Shown here: one piece after another, positions 1 through 5,658 of the stretch
Numbering within the stretch: position 1 is the stretch's first letter
How the letters are laid out: each line of letters starts with the position of its first letter
NCBI GenBank assembly: GCA_023386255.1
Contig: JAEWKB010000207.1
Location: forward strand, 1-6,493
Direction of reading: 5' to 3'
Source: Bacteroidota bacterium
GTDB lineage: Bacteria > Bacteroidota > Bacteroidia > Flavobacteriales > Flavobacteriaceae
Length of the DNA: 6,493 nucleotides
Made by a program: the position numbers and the translations under genes
The notes under the pieces: model-generated
Seen by the model: only the letters and a program-made list of their open reading frames with translations
What the model was told of the DNA's origin: nothing
Databases searched by the model: none

Positions 1-59
1 TCCTGACGCTGTGCAAAGCAAAGGCTGCTGACAAGCAATAACAGTAATATCTTATTCAT
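1..59 (-). CDS. Start of an exported protein of unknown function (partial, cut by window edge)
   Basis: Reading leftward from the ATG at 59-57, 19 full codons are visible and all are open: MNKILLLLLVSSLCFAQRQ. This is a typical signal peptide: Lys at position 3, a hydrophobic run of about 12 residues, then a Cys-Phe-Ala-Gln end that fits signal peptidase I cleavage after Ala16. Because the Cys is followed by Phe-Ala-Gln, it is not a convincing lipobox. The ATG lies only three bases past the mazG stop codon, so the gene is very likely cotranscribed with mazG and translated by reinitiation. The mature protein lies outside the window, so no function can be given. I infer export to the periplasm or outer membrane. 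Confidence 0.72.
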   Translation of the reverse strand, partial: MNKILLLLLVSSLCFAQRQ

Positions 60-62
60 TAG

Positions 63-836
63 TTATAGTTTTTTAGCTTCGTTCCAAAACACATCCATCT
101 CGGCAAGGGTCATGTCAGCCAAAGGCTTACCCAACTCAGCGGCCTTGCTTTCCAGGTACTGGAAACGCTTTATAAATTTCTTGTTGGTACGTTCAAGTGC
201 ATCTTCGGGGTTAATATCCAAAAACCGTGCATAATTGATCATGGAGAACAACACATCCCCAAATTCTGACTCAATCTTGTCCTTATCTCCCTTCTGCACC
301 TCCTCCTGAAACTCCTGCAGCTCTTCCTGTACTTTGTCCCATACCTGGTGCGGCTCTTCCCAATCGAAGCCCACTCCTTTAGCCTTGTCCTGTATGCGGC
401 TGGCCTTCACCAGCGCCGGCAGGCTTTTAGGCACACCTTCCAACACTGATTTTTTGCCTTCCTTCAGCTTCAGCTTTTCCCAGTTCTGCTTTACCTGCTC
501 TTCGTTTTCCACCTCAACATCGCCGTAAATGTGCGGGTGGCGGTGTATCAGTTTCTCGCATATTTCATTAGCCACATCAGCAATGTCAAAATCACCGGTT
601 TCACTGCCTATTTTGGCATAGAACACAATGTGCAGCAATATATCGCCCAGCTCCTTCTTTACCTCCTGCAGGTTATTATCCAGTATGGCATCGCCCAGCT
701 CATACGTTTCCTCAATAGTAAGGTGGCGCAGGCTCTGGAGCGTTTGCTTTTTGTCCCACGGGCATTTTTCGCGCAGGTCGTCCATAATGTCGAGCAGGCG
801 GTTAAAAGCGTCAAGCTGTTGTTGGCGTGTGTTCAT
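63..836 (-). CDS. mazG: Nucleoside triphosphate pyrophosphohydrolase MazG
   Basis: The 257-residue product matches the usual length of two-domain MazG, a cytosolic Mg-dependent enzyme that hydrolyses (d)NTPs to the monophosphate and pyrophosphate; the family is linked to nucleotide-pool cleaning and to lowering ppGpp in starvation. Both all-alpha MazG domains keep the metal-binding pattern: E42-E43-x-x-E46 with E62-x-x-D65 in the first, and E171-E172-x-x-E175 with E191-x-x-D194 in the second. The first domain opens with the family hallmark CPWD (residues 25-28) and the linker carries KGVGFDW (153-159). I chose the ATG at 836-834 because family members begin right at this Met-Asn-x-Arg; the frame extends to a TTG at 860, but that would overlap the stop of the upstream microgene. 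It is the second gene of a leftward unit: 11 bases after the 38-codon microgene and 3 bases before an exported-protein gene. Confidence 0.95.
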   Translation of the reverse strand: MNTRQQQLDAFNRLLDIMDDLREKCPWDKKQTLQSLRHLTIEETYELGDAILDNNLQEVKKELGDILLHIVFYAKIGSETGDFDIADVANEICEKLIHRHPHIYGDVEVENEEQVKQNWEKLKLKEGKKSVLEGVPKSLPALVKASRIQDKAKGVGFDWEEPHQVWDKVQEELQEFQEEVQKGDKDKIESEFGDVLFSMINYARFLDINPEDALERTNKKFIKRFQYLESKAAELGKPLADMTLAEMDVFWNEAKKL

Positions 837-847
837 ATTATGTGTGT

Positions 848-964
848 TTACCAAGTCCAATCATGTATTTCATCTTCAAAAAAGTCAGGTAATAAAGCCT
901 CCGGATTTGACTCTATTTCTTTTTTTATCATCTCTTCCCATCCTTCTCTTGGTTTTGTCTTCAT
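848..964 (-). CDS. 38-aa microprotein resembling the C-terminal tail of MazE-type antitoxins
   Basis: A complete short gene runs from the ATG at 964-962 to the TAA at 850-848, 11 bases before mazG. The product starts MKTKPREGWEEMIKKE and ends with a Phe-Phe-Glu-Asp-Glu acidic stretch followed by HDWTW. The Lys-Pro-Arg-x-Gly-Trp-Glu-Glu opening and the acidic, Trp-rich end recall, from memory, the toxin-binding tail of MazE/PemI-type antitoxins of Bacteroidota, which follows an AbrB-fold DNA-binding domain. That domain is absent: the same frame upstream has about 20 unrelated codons, then a TAA. No MazF/PemK toxin gene lies nearby. A -7 box sits 20 bases before the ATG, so it may be expressed. 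Alternatives are a decayed antitoxin remnant, a free antitoxin tail, or an unrelated leader peptide. The frame is clear; the function is inference. Confidence 0.6.
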   Translation of the reverse strand: MKTKPREGWEEMIKKEIESNPEALLPDFFEDEIHDWTW

Positions 965-984
965 AATGCAAAATAATTGTAGGT

Positions 985-992
985 CAAAAATA
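985..992 (-). promoter_or_regulatory. Putative -7 box of the microgene-mazG unit
   Basis: Read leftward this is TATTTTTG, an exact fit to the Bacteroidota -7 consensus TAnnTTTG. The start codon at 964 is 20 bases downstream, leaving a short leader. I see no TTG box at 17-21 bases upstream, so support is from the -7 box alone; in AT-rich sequence such matches also arise by chance. Confidence 0.45.
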
Positions 993-1019
993 TAAATACT
1001 ATTCTTATGACTCTTATAT

Positions 1020-1027
1020 TATATTTG
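1020..1027 (+). promoter_or_regulatory. Putative -7 box for the 66-aa membrane protein gene
   Basis: TATATTTG fits the TAnnTTTG consensus exactly and ends 15 bases before the ATG at 1043, which implies a leader of roughly 10 bases. No TTG -33 box is visible at the right distance. It faces away from the -7 box at 985-992, so the two putative promoters share 78 bases of intergenic DNA. Confidence 0.45.
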
Positions 1028-1042
1028 ATAAAAATTTAAATT

Positions 1043-1243
1043 ATGTTTTTTCTGAGCGGAGATGTTGTTGCGGTAATGGGATTTGTATTAGCAGTAACGT
1101 CTGTTGTTGCAATATGCATATCCCTTCTCTTATGGGCTATATTTAAAACAAAACTTAAAACTTACTGGTATTTTTTGATTGGCTTTATATTGACAATTAT
1201 GTTGTTTTTATTATTTATGACGAATCTTGAATATATATTATAA
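1043..1243 (+). CDS. Small two-helix membrane protein of unknown function
   Basis: The 66-residue product is almost entirely hydrophobic. Two membrane helices are evident, at about residues 8-33 and 42-60, joined by a short basic loop (K35, K37, K39). By the positive-inside rule the loop is cytoplasmic and both ends face the periplasm. The ATG at 1043 is preceded by an A/T-rich stretch and a good -7 box, the usual flavobacterial arrangement. The gene stands alone on this strand, between the mazG unit and DUF5606, with a hairpin right after its TAA. I do not recognise a family. Small double-helix proteins include regulators of larger membrane complexes and type I toxins; nothing here chooses between these. 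The low-GC, helix-coding content means a chance frame cannot be fully excluded, but promoter and terminator placement favour a real gene. Confidence 0.65.
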   Translation: MFFLSGDVVAVMGFVLAVTSVVAICISLLLWAIFKTKLKTYWYFLIGFILTIMLFLLFMTNLEYIL

Positions 1244-1272
1244 AAAATCCTGCCATACTAATGACAGGATTT
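1242..1272 (-). terminator. Rho-independent terminator after the DUF5606-type gene
   Basis: An 8-bp perfect stem, AAATCCTG (1245-1252) with CAGGATTT (1265-1272), encloses a 12-base loop that can add a CA/TG pair after one mismatch. Read leftward it is followed by a run of six T (the A run at 1242-1247), which makes a classic terminator for the DUF5606-type gene, whose stop lies about 25 bases upstream. Rightward the following tract is a poorer ATTTGCTTT, so it may also weakly end the 66-aa gene transcript. It separates the def/DUF5606 block from the mazG unit. Confidence 0.8.
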
Positions 1273-1296
1273 GCTTTATACTATTTCAACTGAAGA

Positions 1297-1737
1297 TTAC
1301 TCTTCAGTCTTAACTTCCTCTTCTGTAGCAGGAGCCTCTTCAGTGGCAACCTCATCCTTAGAAACAAGCCCTTTAGCCTGAAGCATGTTGTACCAGTTCA
1401 GTATCTTTTTGATATCAGATGCATATACGCGGTCTTCATCAAACTCTGGAAGCAATTCACGAAAATACGATTCTAGCTTTGCATTGTCTTCTTTGTGAGA
1501 CATGGCAGGCCCGTTATCTTCTTTTTCAGCAATTTTTCGGAACACCTCAGCAAGGCGTATCTCCCCTTCATAGGTATAAACCGATATTTCTGAAAGAAGG
1601 CTTACATTGCTCCTTAACCCTACGGTAATTTTTTTACCATCGATTAATGATTCGGCAACAAAACCTGTCCTTGTTTGTATTTTTAAGGCATATAATCCCG
1701 GCTTTCCGGAAATGGCTAATATTTTATCAACGCTCAT
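1297..1737 (-). CDS. DUF5606-type conserved protein of Bacteroidota
   Basis: The 146-residue soluble protein has no signal peptide or membrane helix. Its beginning, MSVDKILAISGKPGLYAL, matches my memory of the DUF5606 family, found in Bacteroidota often beside def and mazG. The first 60 residues look like a small beta-rich domain (the LISGK/GLYAL and YTYEGEI segments), residues 61-122 look helical (FRKIAEKED; the YFRELLPEFDEDRVYASDIKKILNWYN stretch at 91-117, which I would assign to the companion domain DUF6852), and residues 128-146 are a Glu/Ala/Thr-rich disordered tail. Biochemical function is unknown. The ATG at 1737 follows an A/T-only leader with a promoter just upstream, and a terminator follows the stop, so the gene can be a single transcription unit. 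It lies 54 bases behind def and could also be reached by readthrough. Confidence 0.88.
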   Translation of the reverse strand: MSVDKILAISGKPGLYALKIQTRTGFVAESLIDGKKITVGLRSNVSLLSEISVYTYEGEIRLAEVFRKIAEKEDNGPAMSHKEDNAKLESYFRELLPEFDEDRVYASDIKKILNWYNMLQAKGLVSKDEVATEEAPATEEEVKTEE

Positions 1738-1758
1738 TTTTTAATTTTTTAAGGAAGG

Positions 1759-1788
1759 CAAATATCTAATCTTTGGGTTTAAAAACAA
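1759..1788 (-). promoter_or_regulatory. Putative promoter of the DUF5606-type gene
   Basis: Read leftward, a TTG (1788-1786) is followed by exactly 19 bases and then GATATTTG (1766-1759), one mismatch from TAnnTTTG. The TTG-N19-box spacing is the one known for the Bacteroidota primary sigma factor. The start codon at 1737 is about 21 bases past the box. The TTG lies just beyond the def stop codon, so promoter and gene fill the whole 54-base gap. Confidence 0.55.
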
Positions 1789-1791
1789 AAA

Positions 1792-2379
1792 TTATCTGCC
1801 TTTTTTAGCAATAAATTTCATTTTATAATCAGGCCTTGTTTTGCCCTCCATAATGTTCTGGAGCTTCTTTTGTATAAGCTTTTTCTTAAGCGATGAAAGC
1901 TTATCGGTAAACAATATTCCCTCAATATGGTCGTACTCATGCTGTATCACCCTGGCAATCAATCCGTCATAAACATCGGTATGCTTATTAAAATCCTCAT
2001 CATAATATTCAATGGTAATACGCTCCTGGCGGTACACATCCTCACGCACTTCAGGTATGCTCAGGCAGCCTTCGTTAAAGCCCCACTCCTCGCCTTCCTC
2101 TTTCAGGATAGTGGCATTAATGAACGTCTTTTTAAAGCCAGCAAGCTTTTCCTGCTCTTCTTTAGTTAGGTCTTCATCTTCGCTAAAAGGCGTGGTATCA
2201 ATTACAAAAAGGCGTATAGCCAGGCCAACCTGCGGTGCCGCAAGCCCTACACCGTAGGCATTGTACATGGTTTCATACATGTCGGCCACAATCTGCTTCA
2301 GGTTGTGGTAATCCTTAGTTATTTCTTCGCCCTTTTTACGTAATACAGGGTCGCCGTATCCTACTATCGGTAATATCAT
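1792..2379 (-). CDS. def: Peptide deformylase
   Basis: This 195-residue cytosolic metalloenzyme removes the formyl group from the N-terminal Met of new proteins. All three signature motifs are present: GVGLAAPQ (residues 43-50), EGCLS (103-107) with the metal ligand Cys105, and HEYDH (147-151) with ligands His147 and His151 and catalytic Glu148. A charged insert of about 20 residues (near 65-85, FSEDEDLTKEEQ) separates the first two motifs, as I recall for Bacteroidota homologues. I chose the ATG at 2379-2377, giving the start MILPIVGYGDPVLR; the frame extends only to TTG codons three residues earlier. It diverges from the FUSC gene across 180 bases with its own -7 box. The partner seen next to def in many bacteria, fmt, is absent here. 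Confidence 0.96.
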   Translation of the reverse strand: MILPIVGYGDPVLRKKGEEITKDYHNLKQIVADMYETMYNAYGVGLAAPQVGLAIRLFVIDTTPFSEDEDLTKEEQEKLAGFKKTFINATILKEEGEEWGFNEGCLSIPEVREDVYRQERITIEYYDEDFNKHTDVYDGLIARVIQHEYDHIEGILFTDKLSSLKKKLIQKKLQNIMEGKTRPDYKMKFIAKKGR

Positions 2380-2399
2380 GGTCAACAATTTTAAAGCTT

Positions 2400-2421
2400 T
2401 GCATAAACACCCGTCTATGCA
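2400..2421. repeat. Small inverted repeat in the def leader
   Basis: TGCATA (2400-2405) and TATGCA (2416-2421) form a perfect 6-bp inverted repeat around 10 bases. If def starts from the -7 box at 2427-2434, this lies wholly within the roughly 40-base leader RNA, ending about 20 bases before the start codon. An alternative pairing of TTTGC (2398-2402) with GCAAA (2426-2430) is also possible. The stem is short and could be fortuitous; no known regulatory RNA class is recognised. Confidence 0.3.
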
Positions 2422-2426
2422 GTGCG

Positions 2427-2434
2427 CAAAATTA
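2427..2434 (-). promoter_or_regulatory. Putative -7 box of def
   Basis: Read leftward this is TAATTTTG, an exact TAnnTTTG fit. At the expected 19-base spacing upstream is ATG (2456-2454), one mismatch from the TTG -33 box. The implied leader to the def ATG is about 40 bases. Confidence 0.5.
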
Positions 2435-2535
2435 ATAAATAAAAACGATTATACATCTAAGTTTATTACCCGCTTTAAATGCTAAAATTTTGTGAGAATT
2501 ACCTCTAATTACAAAACTATGAGCCACCTGTTTAG

Positions 2536-2543
2536 TACCTTTG
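2536..2543 (+). promoter_or_regulatory. Putative -7 box of the FUSC gene
   Basis: TACCTTTG, followed by C, is a textbook Bacteroidota -7 box and lies 16 bases before the FUSC start codon, implying a very short leader of about 10 bases. No TTG is seen 17-21 bases upstream, so the -33 element is weak or absent. Confidence 0.65.
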
Positions 2544-2559
2544 CCTAACACCCATAATT

Positions 2560-4779
2560 ATGATAGAACGAGTACGGCGATTTACCGACAACCACAACTT
2601 TACCAAGGCGGTTATTGTAACCATTGCCGCGGTATTGCCCGTGCTCATCCTAAGCCGTTTAGATATGTTTGAGGTGGGCTTTACCATAGCCATTGGCGTG
2701 TTCCTGGCCTACCCTGCCGATATACCCAGCAACCTGAAACACCGTGCCAAGGGCCTTGTAGTGGCATCTTTAATAGTAGCCGGATGCAACCTGCTGGTTA
2801 ATGTGCTGCACCCTGTACCGTGGCTGTTTTACCCTATCATTACGCTGCTGGTTTTCTTCCTTTCAATGATATCGGTTTACGGGCAGCGCGCCACTATGGT
2901 GTCATTCTCCGGCCTGCTGGCCGTGGCGCTGGCTACGGGGCACCTGCGCACCGGGTGGGACATCCTTACGGGAGCCGGCCTGGTGTTTTGCGGAGGGCTA
3001 ATCTATACTACAATATCGCTGATATTTAATTACCTGAGCCCGCACCGGTACACCGAACTGCAGATTGCTGAATGCCTGGGGCTGACAGGCAAGTACATGA
3101 AGCTGCGCGGCGACCTGTGGAATACCGATGCCGACAGGGCTAAAATTGTAGAGAAGCAGCTGTTCCTGCAGGTGGAAATTAACACCACTCATGAGAGCCT
3201 GCGCGAGATACTGATACGCAACCACTCTACAGCAGGGACATCTAACAAAACGCGGCGAATGCTGGTGGTTTTCATTTACCTGCTCGAGATACTGGAGCTG
3301 GCGCTCTCTACATCTTTTGACCACAGCAAGCTGCACGAGAAGTTTAAGGGCCACACTAAGGTGCTGCATACCTACCAGAACCTGGCCTACAACCTTGCAT
3401 CAACATTAAAAAAGATATCTAAAAGCCTGGAGAATAAAAAGAAATATGTACCGAAACACCAGCTGCTGCAGGACCTGGAGGCTTTTGAAAATGCCATAAA
3501 AGCGTATGAGGATGAACTTGGCAGAGCAGAAGCATCGGAAGGGGTGTACGTGCTCACGAACATGCTGCACTATGCTGAGAAGCAGGTGGAGAAGATAAAG
3601 ATAATTGAACGGTCTTTTACCGAAACTACAGCCTTGAAAGACCTGCGCGGAAAGGATAAGGACCTGGAAAAATTCCTAACCCCGGAGTATTACCCGTTTC
3701 GCACACTTAAAGAAAATTTAAGCTTCTCTTCCACTATTTTCAGGCACTCGCTGCGGCTCACCATCACTATAGCATTAGGATTTATTATTGGGCTCATTTT
3801 CCCATTGCAGAATGTGTACTGGATACTCCTTACCATCATAGTAATCATGCGTCCAGGCTATGGCCTTACCAAAGAGCGTTCTTACCAGCGGATAATAGGT
3901 ACAGTAGCCGGCGGGGTCATTGCTTTTGTGGTCCTGAGCTTTGTACACAACAGCATTGTTATAGGCACACTGTCTATAATATGCATGATGCTTGGCTTTA
4001 CATTTACAGCCATTAACTACCGCATTGGGGCCACGTTTGTTACTATTTACGTAGTCTTCATTTACAGCATGCTGAATCCCGACATTATCCACGTGATACA
4101 GTACCGGATACTGGACACCGCCGTGGGTGCAGCACTGTCGTTCGGCGCGAGCTATTTCTTCTGGCCTACATGGGAATTTATCAACCAGCCGGTGTTCATC
4201 AAAAAATCTATTGAAGCCAACAGAGACTACCTTAACGAAATCTCGCTGCTGTACAATAAAAAAGAAGGTGTTTCTACGGCTTACCGCCTTGCGAGGAAAA
4301 ATGCTTTTATAGAAATCGGTAACCTCATGTCGTCTTACCAGCGCATGACGCAGGAACCTAAATCGAAGCAAAAGCAACTGCAGCAGGTGTACAAGCTGGC
4401 GGTGCTTAACCATACGCTGCTGTCGTCACTGGCGTCGCTGGGCACCTATATCCAGTCGCATAAAACTACACAGGCATCCGAAGCTTTTAACGTAGTGGTG
4501 CGTACCGTGACCAAGAACCTGGAACATGCCATAGCCTTGCTGAACATGGATGTGCCTGCCGAAATTGATACCGAAGGCAGCAACCGTGAACTGGCCATGC
4601 GCTTTACCGAACTGAAGAACATACGCGCCCGCGAACTGCAGGAAGGGCACATTACCGCCGAAGAGGAATTTCAGCTGCGGATGCAGGAAGCACAGCTGGT
4701 TATTGAGCAGCTGGTGTGGCTTAACAGCTTATCGGAAAGGATTGTAAAGGCAGCAAAACAGCTGAATGTGACGAAGTAA
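2560..4779 (+). CDS. FUSC/YccS-family inner-membrane protein (putative efflux transporter)
   Basis: The 739-residue product has the duplicated layout of the YccS/YhfK/AaeB family: an N-terminal membrane block of about six helices (roughly 14-33, 37-52, 65-82, 87-106, 111-127, 135-158), a cytoplasmic helical region (160-390, Lys/Glu-rich and probably coiled-coil near 275-350), a second six-helix block (396-536) and a helical cytoplasmic tail (540-739). The second block carries FUSC-type segments: MRPGYGLTKERSYQRIIGTVAGG (430-452, Arg431, Arg444, Gly447) and YRILDTAVGAALSF (515-528, Arg516, Asp519, Gly523). Relatives include fusaric acid resistance and p-hydroxybenzoate efflux proteins, so export of aromatic or other organic acids is plausible, but the substrate is not readable. 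No membrane-fusion or outer-membrane partner lies beside it. The start at 2560 fits the nearby -7 box. It is clearly GC-richer than its right-hand neighbours. Confidence 0.9.
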   Translation: MIERVRRFTDNHNFTKAVIVTIAAVLPVLILSRLDMFEVGFTIAIGVFLAYPADIPSNLKHRAKGLVVASLIVAGCNLLVNVLHPVPWLFYPIITLLVFFLSMISVYGQRATMVSFSGLLAVALATGHLRTGWDILTGAGLVFCGGLIYTTISLIFNYLSPHRYTELQIAECLGLTGKYMKLRGDLWNTDADRAKIVEKQLFLQVEINTTHESLREILIRNHSTAGTSNKTRRMLVVFIYLLEILELALSTSFDHSKLHEKFKGHTKVLHTYQNLAYNLASTLKKISKSLENKKKYVPKHQLLQDLEAFENAIKAYEDELGRAEASEGVYVLTNMLHYAEKQVEKIKIIERSFTETTALKDLRGKDKDLEKFLTPEYYPFRTLKENLSFSSTIFRHSLRLTITIALGFIIGLIFPLQNVYWILLTIIVIMRPGYGLTKERSYQRIIGTVAGGVIAFVVLSFVHNSIVIGTLSIICMMLGFTFTAINYRIGATFVTIYVVFIYSMLNPDIIHVIQYRILDTAVGAALSFGASYFFWPTWEFINQPVFIKKSIEANRDYLNEISLLYNKKEGVSTAYRLARKNAFIEIGNLMSSYQRMTQEPKSKQKQLQQVYKLAVLNHTLLSSLASLGTYIQSHKTTQASEAFNVVVRTVTKNLEHAIALLNMDVPAEIDTEGSNRELAMRFTELKNIRARELQEGHITAEEEFQLRMQEAQLVIEQLVWLNSLSERIVKAAKQLNVTK

Positions 4780-4782
4780 CCA

Positions 4783-5409
4783 CTAATTTATATCAACTTT
4801 ACTGAAATTTATCTTGCCACTAGTATTATTCTGTAAGTACTCAACATCTTCTTTATTTAAAATACCTTTTCTCTTACGCATAAACTTATAATATTCATAT
4901 TCTTCTTTACCAAGATTTCCTACTTTATATTCCTTTTTAAAGATCTTCTTAATCTTTTTGTCTGCACTGTAATCTCTGGTTGCATATAGCATAATAGAAT
5001 TATACTTACCAGGTACAATTGCATTTAGCCGTTTAGGGCTAACATACCCATATTTCCAGGTTATATTACAAACTTCATCAATATTTCGGCTGTACACCTT
5101 GCTCCTGAAGTCTTTCCAGGTTCCCGGTCCGGTAGTACCTTGGTAACCCAGGTAATTGGCTGTTTCCTTAAAGCCAAAAGGACTCTGGCCGGCAATTGTG
5201 TCCAGGTAGAATCTGTAAAAGCTCCTGTGGATTTCACGAGTGCCATTCCCTGACTTTACCATTTCCTGCGTTACAATACTGTCCAGGTAACGCATCATTT
5301 TAAGCTGCCGGATTACCTTATCATGATCGCGTGCCAGTAGTGAATCCTTCTCCGGCTGGGCGAAACAAGTAAAAGATAAAAGCAGTGTAAGGTGTAGTAG
5401 TTTTTTCAT
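4783..5409 (-). CDS. Exported protein of unknown function, 208 aa
   Basis: The product opens with a clear signal peptide (MKKLLHLTLLLSFTCFAQPE): two lysines, a hydrophobic core and a likely signal peptidase I site after Ala17. The Cys at 15 is followed by Phe-Ala-Gln, which argues against a lipoprotein. The mature part is soluble and basic, with a helical first section (residues 20-52), a central Gly/Tyr/Trp-containing part (70-122, including GYQGTTGPGTWKDF) and a Lys-rich helical C-terminus (150-192). One Cys (113) remains after cleavage. I recognise no family; periplasmic location is inferred. The stop lies only three bases from the convergent FUSC stop, so any transcription stop must fall inside the neighbouring gene. 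The AT-rich codon use contrasts with FUSC. No -7 box is evident in the 75-base gap upstream. Confidence 0.78.
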   Translation of the reverse strand: MKKLLHLTLLLSFTCFAQPEKDSLLARDHDKVIRQLKMMRYLDSIVTQEMVKSGNGTREIHRSFYRFYLDTIAGQSPFGFKETANYLGYQGTTGPGTWKDFRSKVYSRNIDEVCNITWKYGYVSPKRLNAIVPGKYNSIMLYATRDYSADKKIKKIFKKEYKVGNLGKEEYEYYKFMRKRKGILNKEDVEYLQNNTSGKINFSKVDIN

Positions 5410-5454
5410 AATTTGATTGTTTGCAGCAATTTAGTAAATATTTTTTCATAATTT
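5401..5454. repeat. 14-bp direct repeat around the start of the 208-aa exported protein gene
   Basis: TTTTTTCATAATTT occurs at 5401-5414 and again at 5441-5454, 40 bases apart. Read leftward each copy is AAATTATGAAAAAA; the left copy supplies the true start (Met-Lys-Lys) of the 208-aa gene and the right copy supplies a second ATG-AAA-AAA that is out of frame with it. The repeat fills much of the 75-base divergent gap and has the low-complexity composition of this region, so a chance origin is possible. Confidence 0.6.
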
Positions 5455-5484
5455 TTATTAAATTGCGATAAGAAACACCTTACT

Positions 5485-5658
5485 ATGAACACCGTATACA
5501 CCTCTGGCGAAACTTCTTACGCTGAAGTTGCACTAACTTTAGTGCCGCTTCTAATCCTTATAGGTACTACTGTAGTAGTTGTTTATGCTCTAAAATTATT
5601 TAAGACTCTGATTAGATATTATGAGGCTAAGACCGAATACTATAAAAATCGCAAGTGA
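5485..5658 (+). CDS. 57-aa single-helix membrane protein, first gene of a three-gene cluster
   Basis: The frame runs from the ATG at 5485 to a TGA at 5656-5658. Residues 1-14 are polar (MNTVYTSGETSYAE), residues 15-36 form one strongly hydrophobic helix, and residues 37-57 are a basic tail beginning KLFKTLIRYYEAK. Charge distribution puts the N-terminus outside and the tail in the cytoplasm. The TGA overlaps the ATG of the next gene by one base (TGATG), which implies translational coupling and is the best evidence that this short frame is real. Its tail motif is shared with the 44-aa protein two genes on. No family is recognised. The gene diverges from the 208-aa exported protein gene across 75 bases; no convincing -7 box was found for the cluster. 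Confidence 0.72.
   Translation: MNTVYTSGETSYAEVALTLVPLLILIGTTVVVVYALKLFKTLIRYYEAKTEYYKNRK

Noticed and set aside
837..860. Longer mazG starting at the TTG at 860
   Set aside because: It would overlap the microgene stop and add eight residues not seen in family members; the ATG at 836 aligns with the family start.
965..984. TTATTTTG just before the microgene ATG as a -7 box
   Set aside because: It is two bases from the start codon and lacks the A at position 2; the exact match at 985-992 is better placed.
531..995. Rightward 154-codon open frame opposite mazG and the microgene
   Set aside because: It is the complement of a well-supported mazG with both catalytic motif pairs; its translation has no family features and its start lies inside mazG.
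2380..2388. Longer def starting at TTG codons at 2388
   Set aside because: The ATG at 2379 gives the usual flavobacterial N-terminus, MILPIVGYGDP.
3775..4413. Leftward 212-codon open frame inside the FUSC gene
   Set aside because: It is antisense to the second FUSC membrane block, is rich in His, Arg and Gln as expected of a shadow frame, and has no promoter or plausible start context.
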